NCBI RefSeq assembly: GCF_023631325.1
Contig: NZ_JALQDG010000021.1
Location: 275,537 to 339,536 of the forward strand
Source of the DNA: Caballeronia sp. INDeC2
GTDB lineage: Bacteria; Pseudomonadota; Gammaproteobacteria; Burkholderiales; Burkholderiaceae
Direction of reading: 5' to 3'
Length of the DNA stretch: 64,000 nucleotides
Position 1 is the stretch's first letter; each line of letters opens with the position of its first letter. Shown here in pieces: positions 18,821 to 30,314 of the stretch. Made by a program: the position numbers and the translations under genes. Under the pieces are notes generated by a model. That model was not told where the DNA came from. It did not search any database and saw only the letters and a list, made by a program, of their open reading frames with translations.

Positions 18821-19924
18821 ATGCAACTGGTCAAGACCGAACGAGATAATCTTCTAAGGCCGCTGCAAACCGTGAGCGGAATCGTAGAACGCCGCCATAC
18901 GTTGCCGATCCTCGCGAATTTGCTCATTACCAAGAACGGCGCCGATGTGTCGTTCCTCTCGACCGACCTCGAACTCCAGATCACGACGCGCGCCGATTTC
19001 GGCGTCGGCAGCGACCAGGTTGCCACCACCGTCGCCGCGCGCAAGCTGCTCGACATTCTGCGCGCGATGCCTTCGGGCGAAGTGGTGCTCGATCTCTCAG
19101 ACAAGCGCCTCACGGTGCGTTCCGGCAAAAGCCGCTTCGCATTGCAGACGCTCGCCGCCGACGAATTTCCTACCGTCAACCAGGCTACTGACTTCGGCGC
19201 GAGCCTTTCGGTTCCCCAGAAGACTTTCCGCCAGTTGCTCGGCATGGTCTATTTCGCGATGGCCCAGCAGGACATCCGCTACTACCTGAACGGCATGCTG
19301 CTCGTGGTGGATGGCGACCAGCTGATGGCGGTCGCGACCGACGGCCACCGTCTCGCGTTTTCGTCGATGAAGATCGAAGGCTCGTTCGCGCGCCAGGAAG
19401 TGATCATTCCGCGCAAGACGATTCTCGAGCTCCAGCGCCTGCTCGAAGACATCGACGATCCCTTGAAGATCGACATCGCCGCGACGCAGGTGAAGTTCAG
19501 CTTCGGCCAGGTGGAACTCGTGTCGAAGTTGGTCGAGGGCAAGTTCCCCGACTTCCAGCGCGTGATTCCGAAGTCGCACAAGAACACGTTCGAAATCGGC
19601 CGCGAAGAATTACAGCGTTCGCTGCAGCGCGCGGCCATTCTGACTTCCGACAAGTTCAAGGGTGTGCGTTGCCTGGTCGAGCCGGGCCAGCTCAAGATCA
19701 TGTCGACCAACGCCGACCAGGAAGAGGCGCAGGAAGAACTGGAGATCGCATATCAGGGCGACACCGTCGATATCGGATTCAACGTCACGTATCTGCTCGA
19801 TGTGCTCGCGAATCTGAAGATCGACACGCTCAAAGTGAGCCTCGGCGATGCCAATTCCAGCGCGCTCATCACGATTCCCGAAAACGAGGAATTCAAGTAC
19901 GTGGTGATGCCGATGCGTATCTGA
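18821..19924 (+). CDS. dnaN: DNA polymerase III beta subunit (sliding clamp)
   Basis: A 367-residue clamp that encircles DNA and tethers polymerase III. The start MQLVKTERDNLLRPLQTVSGIVERRHTLPILANLL and the C-terminal VVMPMRI end are diagnostic of DnaN, with RYYLNGMLLVVDGDQLMAVATDGHRLA in the middle domain. A longer frame from 18572 lies in the intergenic region; the ATG at 18821, preceded by AAGGAA, is the true start. Confidence 0.98.
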   Translation: MQLVKTERDNLLRPLQTVSGIVERRHTLPILANLLITKNGADVSFLSTDLELQITTRADFGVGSDQVATTVAARKLLDILRAMPSGEVVLDLSDKRLTVRSGKSRFALQTLAADEFPTVNQATDFGASLSVPQKTFRQLLGMVYFAMAQQDIRYYLNGMLLVVDGDQLMAVATDGHRLAFSSMKIEGSFARQEVIIPRKTILELQRLLEDIDDPLKIDIAATQVKFSFGQVELVSKLVEGKFPDFQRVIPKSHKNTFEIGREELQRSLQRAAILTSDKFKGVRCLVEPGQLKIMSTNADQEEAQEELEIAYQGDTVDIGFNVTYLLDVLANLKIDTLKVSLGDANSSALITIPENEEFKYVVMPMRI

Positions 19925-19946
19925 CGCACGCAATACCGAGAACACT

Positions 19947-19977
19947 CCAAGGGGCGGCGCGCCCCTTTGGCGTTTTT
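19947..19977 (+). terminator. Terminator after dnaN
   Basis: Stem CCAAGGGGCG / CGCCCCTTTGG-type with a GC-rich loop, then CGTTTTT, 23 bases after the dnaN stop. Confidence 0.8.
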
Positions 19978-19989
19978 AAGGTGATTTGA

Positions 19990-22521
<2,532 letters not shown>

Positions 22522-22550
22522 GGCGGTGTGTAGATAGCCTCATAACCTGA

Positions 22551-22595
22551 GAAAAGCGGACGCATAAACTGAGAAATTTATGGATTTCGCTTTTC
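22551..22595. terminator. Nested hairpin between converging gyrB and brxL
   Basis: An outer stem GAAAAGCG / CGCTTTTC (22551-22558 with 22588-22595) and an inner stem CATAAA / TTTATG enclose an eight-base loop. A second inverted repeat, CTGTAAGT / ACTTACAG, lies at 22649-22670. They lie between two converging genes, so transcription termination is the simplest role. Confidence 0.5.
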
Positions 22596-22713
22596 AATAG
22601 CCATTGATATTTGGTGGCATAGATGGCTCAGAACAGAGTCCGCTGGGTCTGTAAGTCGAGATACTTACAGGCCATTTTCTCTATAGGGGTGACATTTATT
22701 GCGGGTGAGGCCG

Positions 22714-24759
22714 TTATTCGGCAAGCGCCTTCAACAACGCGTCCCGTCCGTCCTGATAAAACTCAACGTCCAACTTGGTTGCCATCTCGTCCGACAGGTC
22801 AAACAATTGGCGCCGGCACGATACTGGTAAGAGCAACGACTTAGCACCTTTCTCCACGGCTATCTCCGCTAGGATAACTGCGTTGTGGATGGGTTCGACG
22901 GTGCCGCCCAAGGTCACTTCGCCCACCACTACCAGACCACCGCGAACCGACTTCTTCAACAGTGCGCTAGCCAGCGCGATGAGTGCGGCCACGCTGGTCT
23001 TGGCCCCGGACTTGGCGGCATCGAACCCTCGTAGCTGCACAGAAAATTCGTGCGACCGCGGGTCTCGGTCCCCCACCAGTTGCTGCGCCCTCGCATAGAG
23101 ATTCTGCTCGGCGCAGCGAATTGATTCCTTGAAGGCACCGGGCACCGGATTATTAAGCACCCTCACGCCGCTGCCCGGTCCCTCAGTGGCTTCTAGCCGA
23201 AACAGCCCTGGGTGCTCGTCCTGTCCGCCGGGACTGAGTGTCCAAATCTGCCCGCACTCCAGCGGCTCATCGCCAATGCCGCCCTGACTTTGAAGTTCGG
23301 GCGTGCTCACAAACTTTTCGACACCTTCCGCGCCCATGGTGTAGCTGAAATGCGTGTTGCGGAACTCGGCCGCGCCAATGCGCTTCTGCTGCTCCTTCAC
23401 GCGGCGTCGCACCTCCAGGGCCAGTCGTACCGCCCACTCCAGGTCTTCATCACTCACCGGCGTTTCAGCGTTCGGGTAGAGCAGCTTGAGCAGACCGCTG
23501 ACAGTCTTGTTGACGCCATTCAGGTCGCGGCCGGATAAGGCGCCCCCCCAATAGACTCGACCCTGCAGCGTCGAGACACGGCTCTGGTTGCGTAACTGGG
23601 TGAAACACTCGGAGAGGAAGTCACTCACCAAGCCGAAGTGTTCGGTGAACAGGCTCGGGTTCAGCTTGGGCACGTCCCAGCCTGGCAGGAAGCAGTGAAT
23701 GCGGTCCATAAAGGCCGTGTCGTCGCGCATCTCCGGGGGCAGCGGGCCAAAAAGGTGGCCGATACGTTGCTGGTGCTCGACGTCCACATCGAAGTTACCC
23801 ACCAGCACAATGGAGCCGTCGGCACGGATGCTTTCCTTGCCGCGAGAGAACTCACCGCTCTCCATGTAGCCCTTCATGATGTTCACGCCGTCCTTCTGGT
23901 CGAAGGAAACGCCAGACACCTCGTCGAAGCAAACCACGTCGTACTGGCACACCAGGCCACGCTGCCCGTTGGCGTTGTTGACGAACATGCGCGCCACGGT
24001 AGCCTTGCCACCGGAAATCAGGTGCGCGTAGGGCGAGACCTGCTGGAACAGGTGCGACTTGCCGGTGCCACGCGGACCCAACTCAACGAGGTTGTAGTTG
24101 CGCTCGACGAAAGGCACCATGCGGAGCAGCAGCGCATCCTTCGCGCGCTCGGGCAAAGTCTCCGGCTCAAAGCCCACGCTGCGAAGCAGCAGGTCGCGCC
24201 ACTCGGGGGTCGAAAAGCTCTCGCGTCCCTTGGCCAGCACGTCCAGCACCTCGCGCTTGGACAGCTGGATGGCACGCAGCGCGTCGACGCCAAAGGGCCT
24301 GCCGCCTTTCTCCTGCGCAATCGACGCGTCGTAGCCAAGTGTGACCTCGGCGTAAAAGCCGCCAGTCAACATGCGTTCGTTGTCCTTGACCATCTCTGGC
24401 GTCAACCGGACATCCGTGAGGCGCAAGCTCGGAAGTGTGGCGATGTAGGAGTCGGTCTTCGCATCCAGGCGCGCAGTAATTATGTCGATGATTTTCACGG
24501 AACCCGACTCACGGGCCCGTGCCTTGAACAGCTCCTCTTCGCCTGCCTTGACCGTGCGGGAGGCCAACTGACGCTGGACAATGTCGAGGCCCTCCTGAAT
24601 TTCGGCCTCGTCTGTTGTCGCGCAGTAGCGGCCCAGCAAAAACTCGACAACATAGGTTGGCACAGGAAACTGGCGACTAAACGTGCGCACAAGGTCCTTC
24701 CGCACTACATAACCCTCGAAGGCCGTCGTAGCTTTTTTGTCCAAGTCATCGAGTTGCAT
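22714..24759 (-). CDS. brxL: BREX protein BrxL (AAA+ / Lon-like)
   Basis: A 681-residue BrxL, the last gene of this BREX operon. BREX marks host DNA by methylation and blocks phage replication; BrxL is an AAA+ ring protein with a Lon-like C-terminal domain. The family start is seen at MQLDDLDKKATTAFEGYVVRKDL. Walker A is GPRGTGKSH (about 226), with YDVVCFDEVSGVSF as the Walker B region. The C-terminal Lon-like fold has SGAKTSVAALIALASALL and VVVGEVTLGGTVEPI (about 590-640). It begins 77 bases after pglZ. Confidence 0.95.
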   Translation of the reverse strand: MQLDDLDKKATTAFEGYVVRKDLVRTFSRQFPVPTYVVEFLLGRYCATTDEAEIQEGLDIVQRQLASRTVKAGEEELFKARARESGSVKIIDIITARLDAKTDSYIATLPSLRLTDVRLTPEMVKDNERMLTGGFYAEVTLGYDASIAQEKGGRPFGVDALRAIQLSKREVLDVLAKGRESFSTPEWRDLLLRSVGFEPETLPERAKDALLLRMVPFVERNYNLVELGPRGTGKSHLFQQVSPYAHLISGGKATVARMFVNNANGQRGLVCQYDVVCFDEVSGVSFDQKDGVNIMKGYMESGEFSRGKESIRADGSIVLVGNFDVDVEHQQRIGHLFGPLPPEMRDDTAFMDRIHCFLPGWDVPKLNPSLFTEHFGLVSDFLSECFTQLRNQSRVSTLQGRVYWGGALSGRDLNGVNKTVSGLLKLLYPNAETPVSDEDLEWAVRLALEVRRRVKEQQKRIGAAEFRNTHFSYTMGAEGVEKFVSTPELQSQGGIGDEPLECGQIWTLSPGGQDEHPGLFRLEATEGPGSGVRVLNNPVPGAFKESIRCAEQNLYARAQQLVGDRDPRSHEFSVQLRGFDAAKSGAKTSVAALIALASALLKKSVRGGLVVVGEVTLGGTVEPIHNAVILAEIAVEKGAKSLLLPVSCRRQLFDLSDEMATKLDVEFYQDGRDALLKALAE

Positions 24760-24836
24760 CTTTTCTACCTATCCTTGTGCCTTCGTGGTAACCCGAATCC
24801 TACGTTGTGTTTTCCTAGTGGCAACGCCTCAAGCCA

Positions 24837-27173
24837 TCATCCCCCGACCGTCGTCGCCTGCTTCTGCAGCACGTCGCCAGTTGGACTAAGGACCACCACC
24901 ACGGCAGCAGAGCCCATTTGGCCGTCGTCGGCAACGGCTACGTTAGCCTTGGTGCCATCCACTGGCTTTGGACTTGCCGCCAACGACGTGGATGCCAGCG
25001 CGGGCTTGGTGCGAATATCGACTTTCAACCCCGGGGAAGCGCTATCCACTTCGACGACGCATCTCAGGCCTTTCCAGGTGACGGCTTTGATGGTAACCGC
25101 CAGTACGGTCGTGGTCATGGCCGCGCCCGTTGCCTTGAGTTCGAGTATTGGCACTAGGCATTCCTGGAGACTGATGCCACCATGGGCGTACTCGTCCCCC
25201 GCTTTGAAAGATGTTACCCCCGGAGCGTAGGCTACTTGGACGTCCTTGCACCAATCCCAGCCGAACGTCAGCGAGGTGCCATGGGCGGTGTCCTTCAGTA
25301 CCGCGCAGCGGCCCCAGCGGGTCTCCGCCCGGTGCTTGGGCAGTTCGGTCTTTGGCAAGCCGCCGGGAAGCAGCAACCAACCGTGGTCGGTCACGATGCG
25401 CACACGCTTCCAGCCGGCTTGGCACAGCTCGGAAACCCGCTCCACCACATGGTCCAACTGAGTCTCTAGGTCTCGCGCCAGCCGCACGCCGTGTTCGTGG
25501 CCGTAGTGGTCTAGGTCGCCCGCCTCGGTCCACGCGCGGCCCTGCGGGTCTCCGGTTTCGTGCTTATCCAAAGGCTGTACGCCGTGCTCGGCCAGCAGCT
25601 TGCGGAAATTGTGGCCCGACAGCGGTTTCCCGTCTTTGGCTATGCGGGGCTCGAACTCCACATCGTCAGCTGTGCCTGACACCTGGTCTGCAACGGGCGA
25701 ACACCAGGCCTTGCCGGAAGCGGTCACCGACGGCAGGCTGGTCCAACGGGTAGAAAGTCTCATCTCGCCGAGCCCTGACAGACGCTCGCGCAGGCGAACC
25801 GCCACATCGAAGCGCAAGCCATCGACGAACAGCGTGCAGGTGCCGGCGCTTTGCTCCCCGACTGACTCCGCAGACAAAGGCGCCAGCCCACCAGTGACCT
25901 TGATGGCCTCCTGCAGCCGCCTGGCCGCTTCCTCCACCCAAGGCAGGTAGACGGCGCGAAGGGCAGCCGAGACTGCGTCCACATCAGACTTTAACTGCAC
26001 GGCGCCCAGCGCAAGCAGCGCAGCATCGTCAACCTGCCAGGCCGACTGCTGATAGCTCGCTGCGAGCTCGGCAGGCTTTTGGCCGATGGGAACAGTCACG
26101 CTAAGCTCAGCAACTTTGGACAGATGCGCCAGCGCTGCCGCAAGCGGTGCGCGACCCATACGGTTCCATAGCCAGCTGCGGCGGATGCCATGTTCCTTCT
26201 CGGCATCGAGAATCGCGGTGCGCGCTTCGTGCGCATCCATGGGAGCGCAGGCCAACAGGGCAATTCGCAGCGCGGACTCACTCTGTTCATTCGCCAGCGG
26301 GTAACCGGCCAATTTACCAACGTCAGGAAACAGTCCCATCTGTGGGGGCTGTGCCGTAACAAGCAGTTTGAAAATGTTTGGAAAGCTGGTGTACGAGTCT
26401 CTGTAGAGCTCGGCGACCGCAGTCCATTTTCCCTCGGCTTTGGCCAACAGCTCGGCCGCCACAAGCGTTCCGGCGGAGACGGGGTCGACTCCAAAGTCCG
26501 ACTTACACCGCTTCGCAAACACGTCCCAACGAACACCTTTCCACTGACTCCGGGCGCTGTCGGGGTCGTTCAGCCAGACCAGCAGGTCACGTGTGGGATT
26601 GGGCGCCAACAGGCTATAAAGCCACTCGGCGTTAATTTGCCGCTCGTTAAGCCCGTCCACGCTTCGGTCCAGTAACACCCCGGCCTTCAAAGCCTGGCCA
26701 AGGGCTTCTTGCGTGGCCTTGTCTTGCGCCACGTCCAGACCCAAACCACCGTTCTTCGATGCCAGAAAGGCGCTCGGAGTCCAGTCCTTTGCATTCGCCT
26801 GGCTCCAATATGCACCACGATACTGAAGTTCCGCCAAGGGTTGCAGGTCGCGCGAACAACTTTCGATAGCGCGCAGGTCTGCACGACTGACGCCCGGTAG
26901 ATAAATCACTGGCACCGCGCCAGCTGGCACAATGCTCAGCGTACGAGCAACCACGCATTTCAACCATATGGCGGGGCCACAGCGTCGCTCGGGTTCGTAG
27001 GAGCCCAGTACCACCAACTCGGGCATCACCGTCATGGCGCGCTCAAGGACCGACTCCCATAGCCGTTCCTTGTCCGGCCACAGCACGACTGTCGTAGGGG
27101 CCGCCGCGTGGCTGTTGCCTGCCGCTGCTTTGCCCAGCGCGTTGGCCAAGCGACTCAAAACTGTGTCACTCAT
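24837..27173 (-). CDS. pglZ: BREX alkaline-phosphatase-like protein PglZ
   Basis: A 778-residue PglZ, present in all BREX types and essential for defence in studied cases. The alkaline-phosphatase-superfamily core shows the metal-site aspartate in CTLFVDGLRFDV (about 446), PSVTASGKAW as the nucleophile region, and VTDHGWLLLPGGLPK (about 593) with its DH pair. The first 400 residues are helical and less conserved. The start overlaps the Hsp70 stop by four bases, so the upstream chaperone-like gene and pglZ are translationally coupled. Confidence 0.93.
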   Translation of the reverse strand: MSDTVLSRLANALGKAAAGNSHAAAPTTVVLWPDKERLWESVLERAMTVMPELVVLGSYEPERRCGPAIWLKCVVARTLSIVPAGAVPVIYLPGVSRADLRAIESCSRDLQPLAELQYRGAYWSQANAKDWTPSAFLASKNGGLGLDVAQDKATQEALGQALKAGVLLDRSVDGLNERQINAEWLYSLLAPNPTRDLLVWLNDPDSARSQWKGVRWDVFAKRCKSDFGVDPVSAGTLVAAELLAKAEGKWTAVAELYRDSYTSFPNIFKLLVTAQPPQMGLFPDVGKLAGYPLANEQSESALRIALLACAPMDAHEARTAILDAEKEHGIRRSWLWNRMGRAPLAAALAHLSKVAELSVTVPIGQKPAELAASYQQSAWQVDDAALLALGAVQLKSDVDAVSAALRAVYLPWVEEAARRLQEAIKVTGGLAPLSAESVGEQSAGTCTLFVDGLRFDVAVRLRERLSGLGEMRLSTRWTSLPSVTASGKAWCSPVADQVSGTADDVEFEPRIAKDGKPLSGHNFRKLLAEHGVQPLDKHETGDPQGRAWTEAGDLDHYGHEHGVRLARDLETQLDHVVERVSELCQAGWKRVRIVTDHGWLLLPGGLPKTELPKHRAETRWGRCAVLKDTAHGTSLTFGWDWCKDVQVAYAPGVTSFKAGDEYAHGGISLQECLVPILELKATGAAMTTTVLAVTIKAVTWKGLRCVVEVDSASPGLKVDIRTKPALASTSLAASPKPVDGTKANVAVADDGQMGSAAVVVVLSPTGDVLQKQATTVGG

Positions 27174-28996
27174 ACTGCCGGCCTCGCATGGGGTTCAGTG
27201 AACTGCAACGCGGACGTCGCGCAACGACACAAGGGGTCGTTCGAAGCCCGCTTACAGACCGCGCACGGCTCATAGTAAAGGCGCTCTTCCACCTGAATCT
27301 GCGGTGGGCGGGTGCCCGTATGGGTCCAGAAGTAACTCGGGTTCACCCGAGCCATCACCTCACCCGGCACGAGGCCGTTATCTTCCCGCGCTCCCAAATT
27401 CGAGCGCACCATGAGGTCGCCGGGTTCGGTAGGGGCACCTGCGTTGACTTCGGAATCTAACAAGCCCGAGCGCACCCATCCTGCATTGAGGCAGGGAGTG
27501 GCGAGCGCAAATTCGAGGTCATGCACCTCATTCTCGGCGCGCCCCTTCTGATTCATGGACCACGCTTGAATCTTCAGCACGAGGTTCTCGTCGATGCTGA
27601 TGTCAAGTTCGAGTCGCTCCCTGAACGGACGAGCATTAGCATCCACCTTCAGCAACATGTTGCACAGCGGACGACGCCTGTCATCAGGCAGCACACGAGG
27701 CCCTGGCCGGTGCGGGCTAACCAGATTGAACTTTCCGAATCCATCGCTCGGGTCAACGCAGTACAGCGAGAAACGTTCGCTTCGCTGTTCCCGCTCCAGC
27801 GGCATTTCCAGGCCGGCCTGGAGCAGCGGCAAGTAGGAATTGCGCGCCAGCGTGAGCTCCACGTTCTTGGCCAAATGCAGACGCGCCTGGTCATGGGCTA
27901 CCCATGCGGCTCCGTCGGCGATGGCAGAAGCGCTTTTACGCGAGACATGGACTCGGCCTGGCCCGAACAGCTCGTCGAGACGGTTTTTCACCAGCGGCAT
28001 GTTCACCATGCCGCCCGTGGCCAGGCAGAGTTCGACCGACGCCGATGAATAGCCTTCGCGCTCCAGCAGTCGCTCGATTCGGGACACCCCCTTACGTACC
28101 AAGTGTCCCACGATGTCCTGAAGGTCGTCGCGCGATAGCGTCACCTCTAGGACGGCCTGTTCGTCGCTTTGATAGTACGGGTCGACGTAGACGGTCCAGG
28201 TATTTCGGCCGCTCAGTTGAATCTTGGCCTCCTCGCACTGGTGCAGCAGGCGCTTGCGCGCCTCGGGCAGCACCTCAACATCGTCTGCTAAAACTTGCGC
28301 TGCCCGCGAACGCCGCTCCACTTCGTTGCTAAGCTCTTCATCGAACACGTCGCCACCGACCTCATCGGTACCGTCGTTGGCCACTTGCACCAGCAACCCG
28401 TCGAGCACGCGGCACAGCGTTAGGTCCAGCGTACCGCCTCCCCAGTCGAAGACCAGCAGCAGCTTTCCGTTATAACGCTTAATCAGGCCCTGGGTGCCTT
28501 CCGAGGAGCGGAGGTAGCCATACAGGGCTGCCAGTGGCTCGTGAACGAACTGCACCACACTCATACCAGCCTGCCTGAATGCCTGACGAAGCAGCGCACG
28601 CCGTCGGCCTTCCATATTGACCGGGATAGTCGCAACGACACGGTCCATCTTGAGGTGATGGCCAGCGTCAGTCTGCAAAACGAAGCGACGGACATGGTCG
28701 AGCACGTACTCGACAATCTGCACAGGGTCCCGCCGGACGCCGTCGATGATAAGTTCATCGCGCCCAAGCAGCGTCTTGGGGGAGCGAACCGTACTGCCCT
28801 GGACGCCCAGACCTGCGCTCGTAAGTTTGTCCCGAGCCTTCCGCCCGACCTCCACCTTGCCGCCCTCGAAGCTCACAACCGAGGGGGTCGGCTGCTCATT
28901 GTCCAGAAAAGTAATGACCGCGTCGCCGACGACGGCCGACGCCAAGCTATTTGTCGTCCCGAAATCGAAACCAAGGACCAAATCGTTGCCAGCCAT
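27170..28996 (-). CDS. Hsp70/DnaK-like ATPase embedded in the BREX operon
   Basis: A 608-residue Hsp70-family protein. The actin-like ATPase domain is intact: FDFGTTNSLASAVVGD (phosphate 1, about 10), VHEPLAALYGY, FDWGGGTLDLTL (phosphate 2, about 182) and EVGGDVFDEELSNEV (about 212). The C-terminal third does not look like a DnaK substrate-binding domain and ends in a cysteine cluster (CAVCKRASNDPLCRC), perhaps a zinc site. It overlaps pglZ by four bases and starts four bases from the coiled-coil gene, so it belongs to the BREX transcript. It is not part of the standard BREX gene set as I know it. It may assemble or gate BREX proteins, which is inference. Confidence 0.9.
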   Translation of the reverse strand: MAGNDLVLGFDFGTTNSLASAVVGDAVITFLDNEQPTPSVVSFEGGKVEVGRKARDKLTSAGLGVQGSTVRSPKTLLGRDELIIDGVRRDPVQIVEYVLDHVRRFVLQTDAGHHLKMDRVVATIPVNMEGRRRALLRQAFRQAGMSVVQFVHEPLAALYGYLRSSEGTQGLIKRYNGKLLLVFDWGGGTLDLTLCRVLDGLLVQVANDGTDEVGGDVFDEELSNEVERRSRAAQVLADDVEVLPEARKRLLHQCEEAKIQLSGRNTWTVYVDPYYQSDEQAVLEVTLSRDDLQDIVGHLVRKGVSRIERLLEREGYSSASVELCLATGGMVNMPLVKNRLDELFGPGRVHVSRKSASAIADGAAWVAHDQARLHLAKNVELTLARNSYLPLLQAGLEMPLEREQRSERFSLYCVDPSDGFGKFNLVSPHRPGPRVLPDDRRRPLCNMLLKVDANARPFRERLELDISIDENLVLKIQAWSMNQKGRAENEVHDLEFALATPCLNAGWVRSGLLDSEVNAGAPTEPGDLMVRSNLGAREDNGLVPGEVMARVNPSYFWTHTGTRPPQIQVEERLYYEPCAVCKRASNDPLCRCATSALQFTEPHARPAV

Positions 28997-29000
28997 CCTC

Positions 29001-30314
29001 TTACTCCCCCTTTAGGTTGCTTTTCTCGGCACGCAGGGCGTCAACCACGTGCTCGGCGCGCTCAAGCATGACCTCGATGCGCGGCGTCTTGTTACGTAGC
29101 GCCGTCAGACCTACTTCAAGCATCTCGATGCTATTGTCGAGCCGCCGCACGAGCCTTCCCCGTAGTCGCTCCAATTCATGCCGAAGGTGCATGCGTTCGG
29201 CCTCCTGCGCCTGACCCTGTTGAGCCAGCTCATCGGCGGTGCTGGCGCGCAGAGCCGCCAGCTCAGCTATACGTGCATCAAGCGCCAAGGTAGCTTGCTC
29301 CAATTGCTCCTCAAGTTGTGATACTTGAGAGCGCAGCGTACCCGTGTCGCGCTCGGCAACCTCCTGTGCCGCATGCGCCTCGGAAGCGCGTTGACGGAAG
29401 CGTTGGCAAACCAGACCAACGCCGGCGGACTGTTCTACCTCAGTGAGCGCACGCAGACGAGCATTGTCATCGGCCAACTCGCGCGCGGCGGGAGCCCAGA
29501 GCGCGTGCAGGAGCAGCGATGCCAACTCCTCTAGGTTCACCCCCCGATTGCATGCAAACCAAGTCGCCAGAAGGTTCACGGAATTTCGCCGAAGCACCTG
29601 TAGGTCTGCGGGCTTGAGCTCGCGTTTTCCTTCAATATTCTTCGGCTCGAACCGAGCCAACGTGGCCATTGCATCGCCCATTGAAGGTCCTTCGGGCAGG
29701 TTGCACACCGCATCTTGGACATCAGGGGTAGCGAAAGCTGCGTGCCGCAGCATCACTTCCTTGACGAATGAGGCGAGCGCCCCGCGCAAGGCAGGGAAGC
29801 CCTCCACTTCACGGCTCAATAGCAGCAACTGACGCGGCACCGATAAGAGAACATCTGCGTCGGCTAATACCATCAGACGTGCAGCGGCAGCCTCGTCCAG
29901 GCGCGGGCTTCCAGCGATGATACGTGTGACCTTCGGTTTCAGCGCCACACGCTGACCCTTTCGGGCGTAGACATGTGCGATGAATTGCTCGAGCGTTTCG
30001 ATGTCTGGCTTGACTTTAGCCGGTCCGCTTCCTTTCGCATCCGGCTCGGAGGTCTCGGCTTCTCCTCTGGAGGTAGCCGGTGCAGTCGTGGAGGGCTGAG
30101 TCACCGCGTCCAGCAGTCCCGTACCCGAGGTGCTTTCCGAGACTGTTGATGCCAGGTCCGTTGAAGGCATCGGAGCCGCGCTCGTCACGGAAGCTGGCTG
30201 TGCTGACATTTCGTCCGTTGCGCGAGGCGCACGCACTGGCACCGGCTCGGAAAGCCTCACCTCACCAGTCTTGGCGTTGATAATCGGGACCTGTCGTTTG
30301 TGGTCGGTGTTCAT
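29001..30314 (-). CDS. Coiled-coil protein in the BREX operon
   Basis: A 437-residue protein, start chosen at 30314 because it overlaps the upstream stop as ATGA. The N-terminal 95 residues are rich in Ser, Thr, Ala and Pro and probably disordered. The centre (about 100-300) is helical with no recognised fold. The C-terminal 130 residues form a strong coiled coil (SQLEEQLEQATLALDARIAELAALR, then a second stretch with RHELERLRGRLVRRLDN). A GrpE- or scaffold-like partner for the adjacent Hsp70 would fit this shape, but no sequence motif proves it. Confidence 0.85.
   Translation of the reverse strand: MNTDHKRQVPIINAKTGEVRLSEPVPVRAPRATDEMSAQPASVTSAAPMPSTDLASTVSESTSGTGLLDAVTQPSTTAPATSRGEAETSEPDAKGSGPAKVKPDIETLEQFIAHVYARKGQRVALKPKVTRIIAGSPRLDEAAAARLMVLADADVLLSVPRQLLLLSREVEGFPALRGALASFVKEVMLRHAAFATPDVQDAVCNLPEGPSMGDAMATLARFEPKNIEGKRELKPADLQVLRRNSVNLLATWFACNRGVNLEELASLLLHALWAPAARELADDNARLRALTEVEQSAGVGLVCQRFRQRASEAHAAQEVAERDTGTLRSQVSQLEEQLEQATLALDARIAELAALRASTADELAQQGQAQEAERMHLRHELERLRGRLVRRLDNSIEMLEVGLTALRNKTPRIEVMLERAEHVVDALRAEKSNLKGE

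Noticed and set aside
22541..22577. CATAACCTGAGAAAA and CATAAACTGAGAAAT, direct repeats 22 bases apart just after gyrB, as TnsB sites of a Tn7-like end
   Set aside because: No matching inverted copies were found near tnsA or tniQ, and the same bases form a nested hairpin between converging genes, which is explained by termination.
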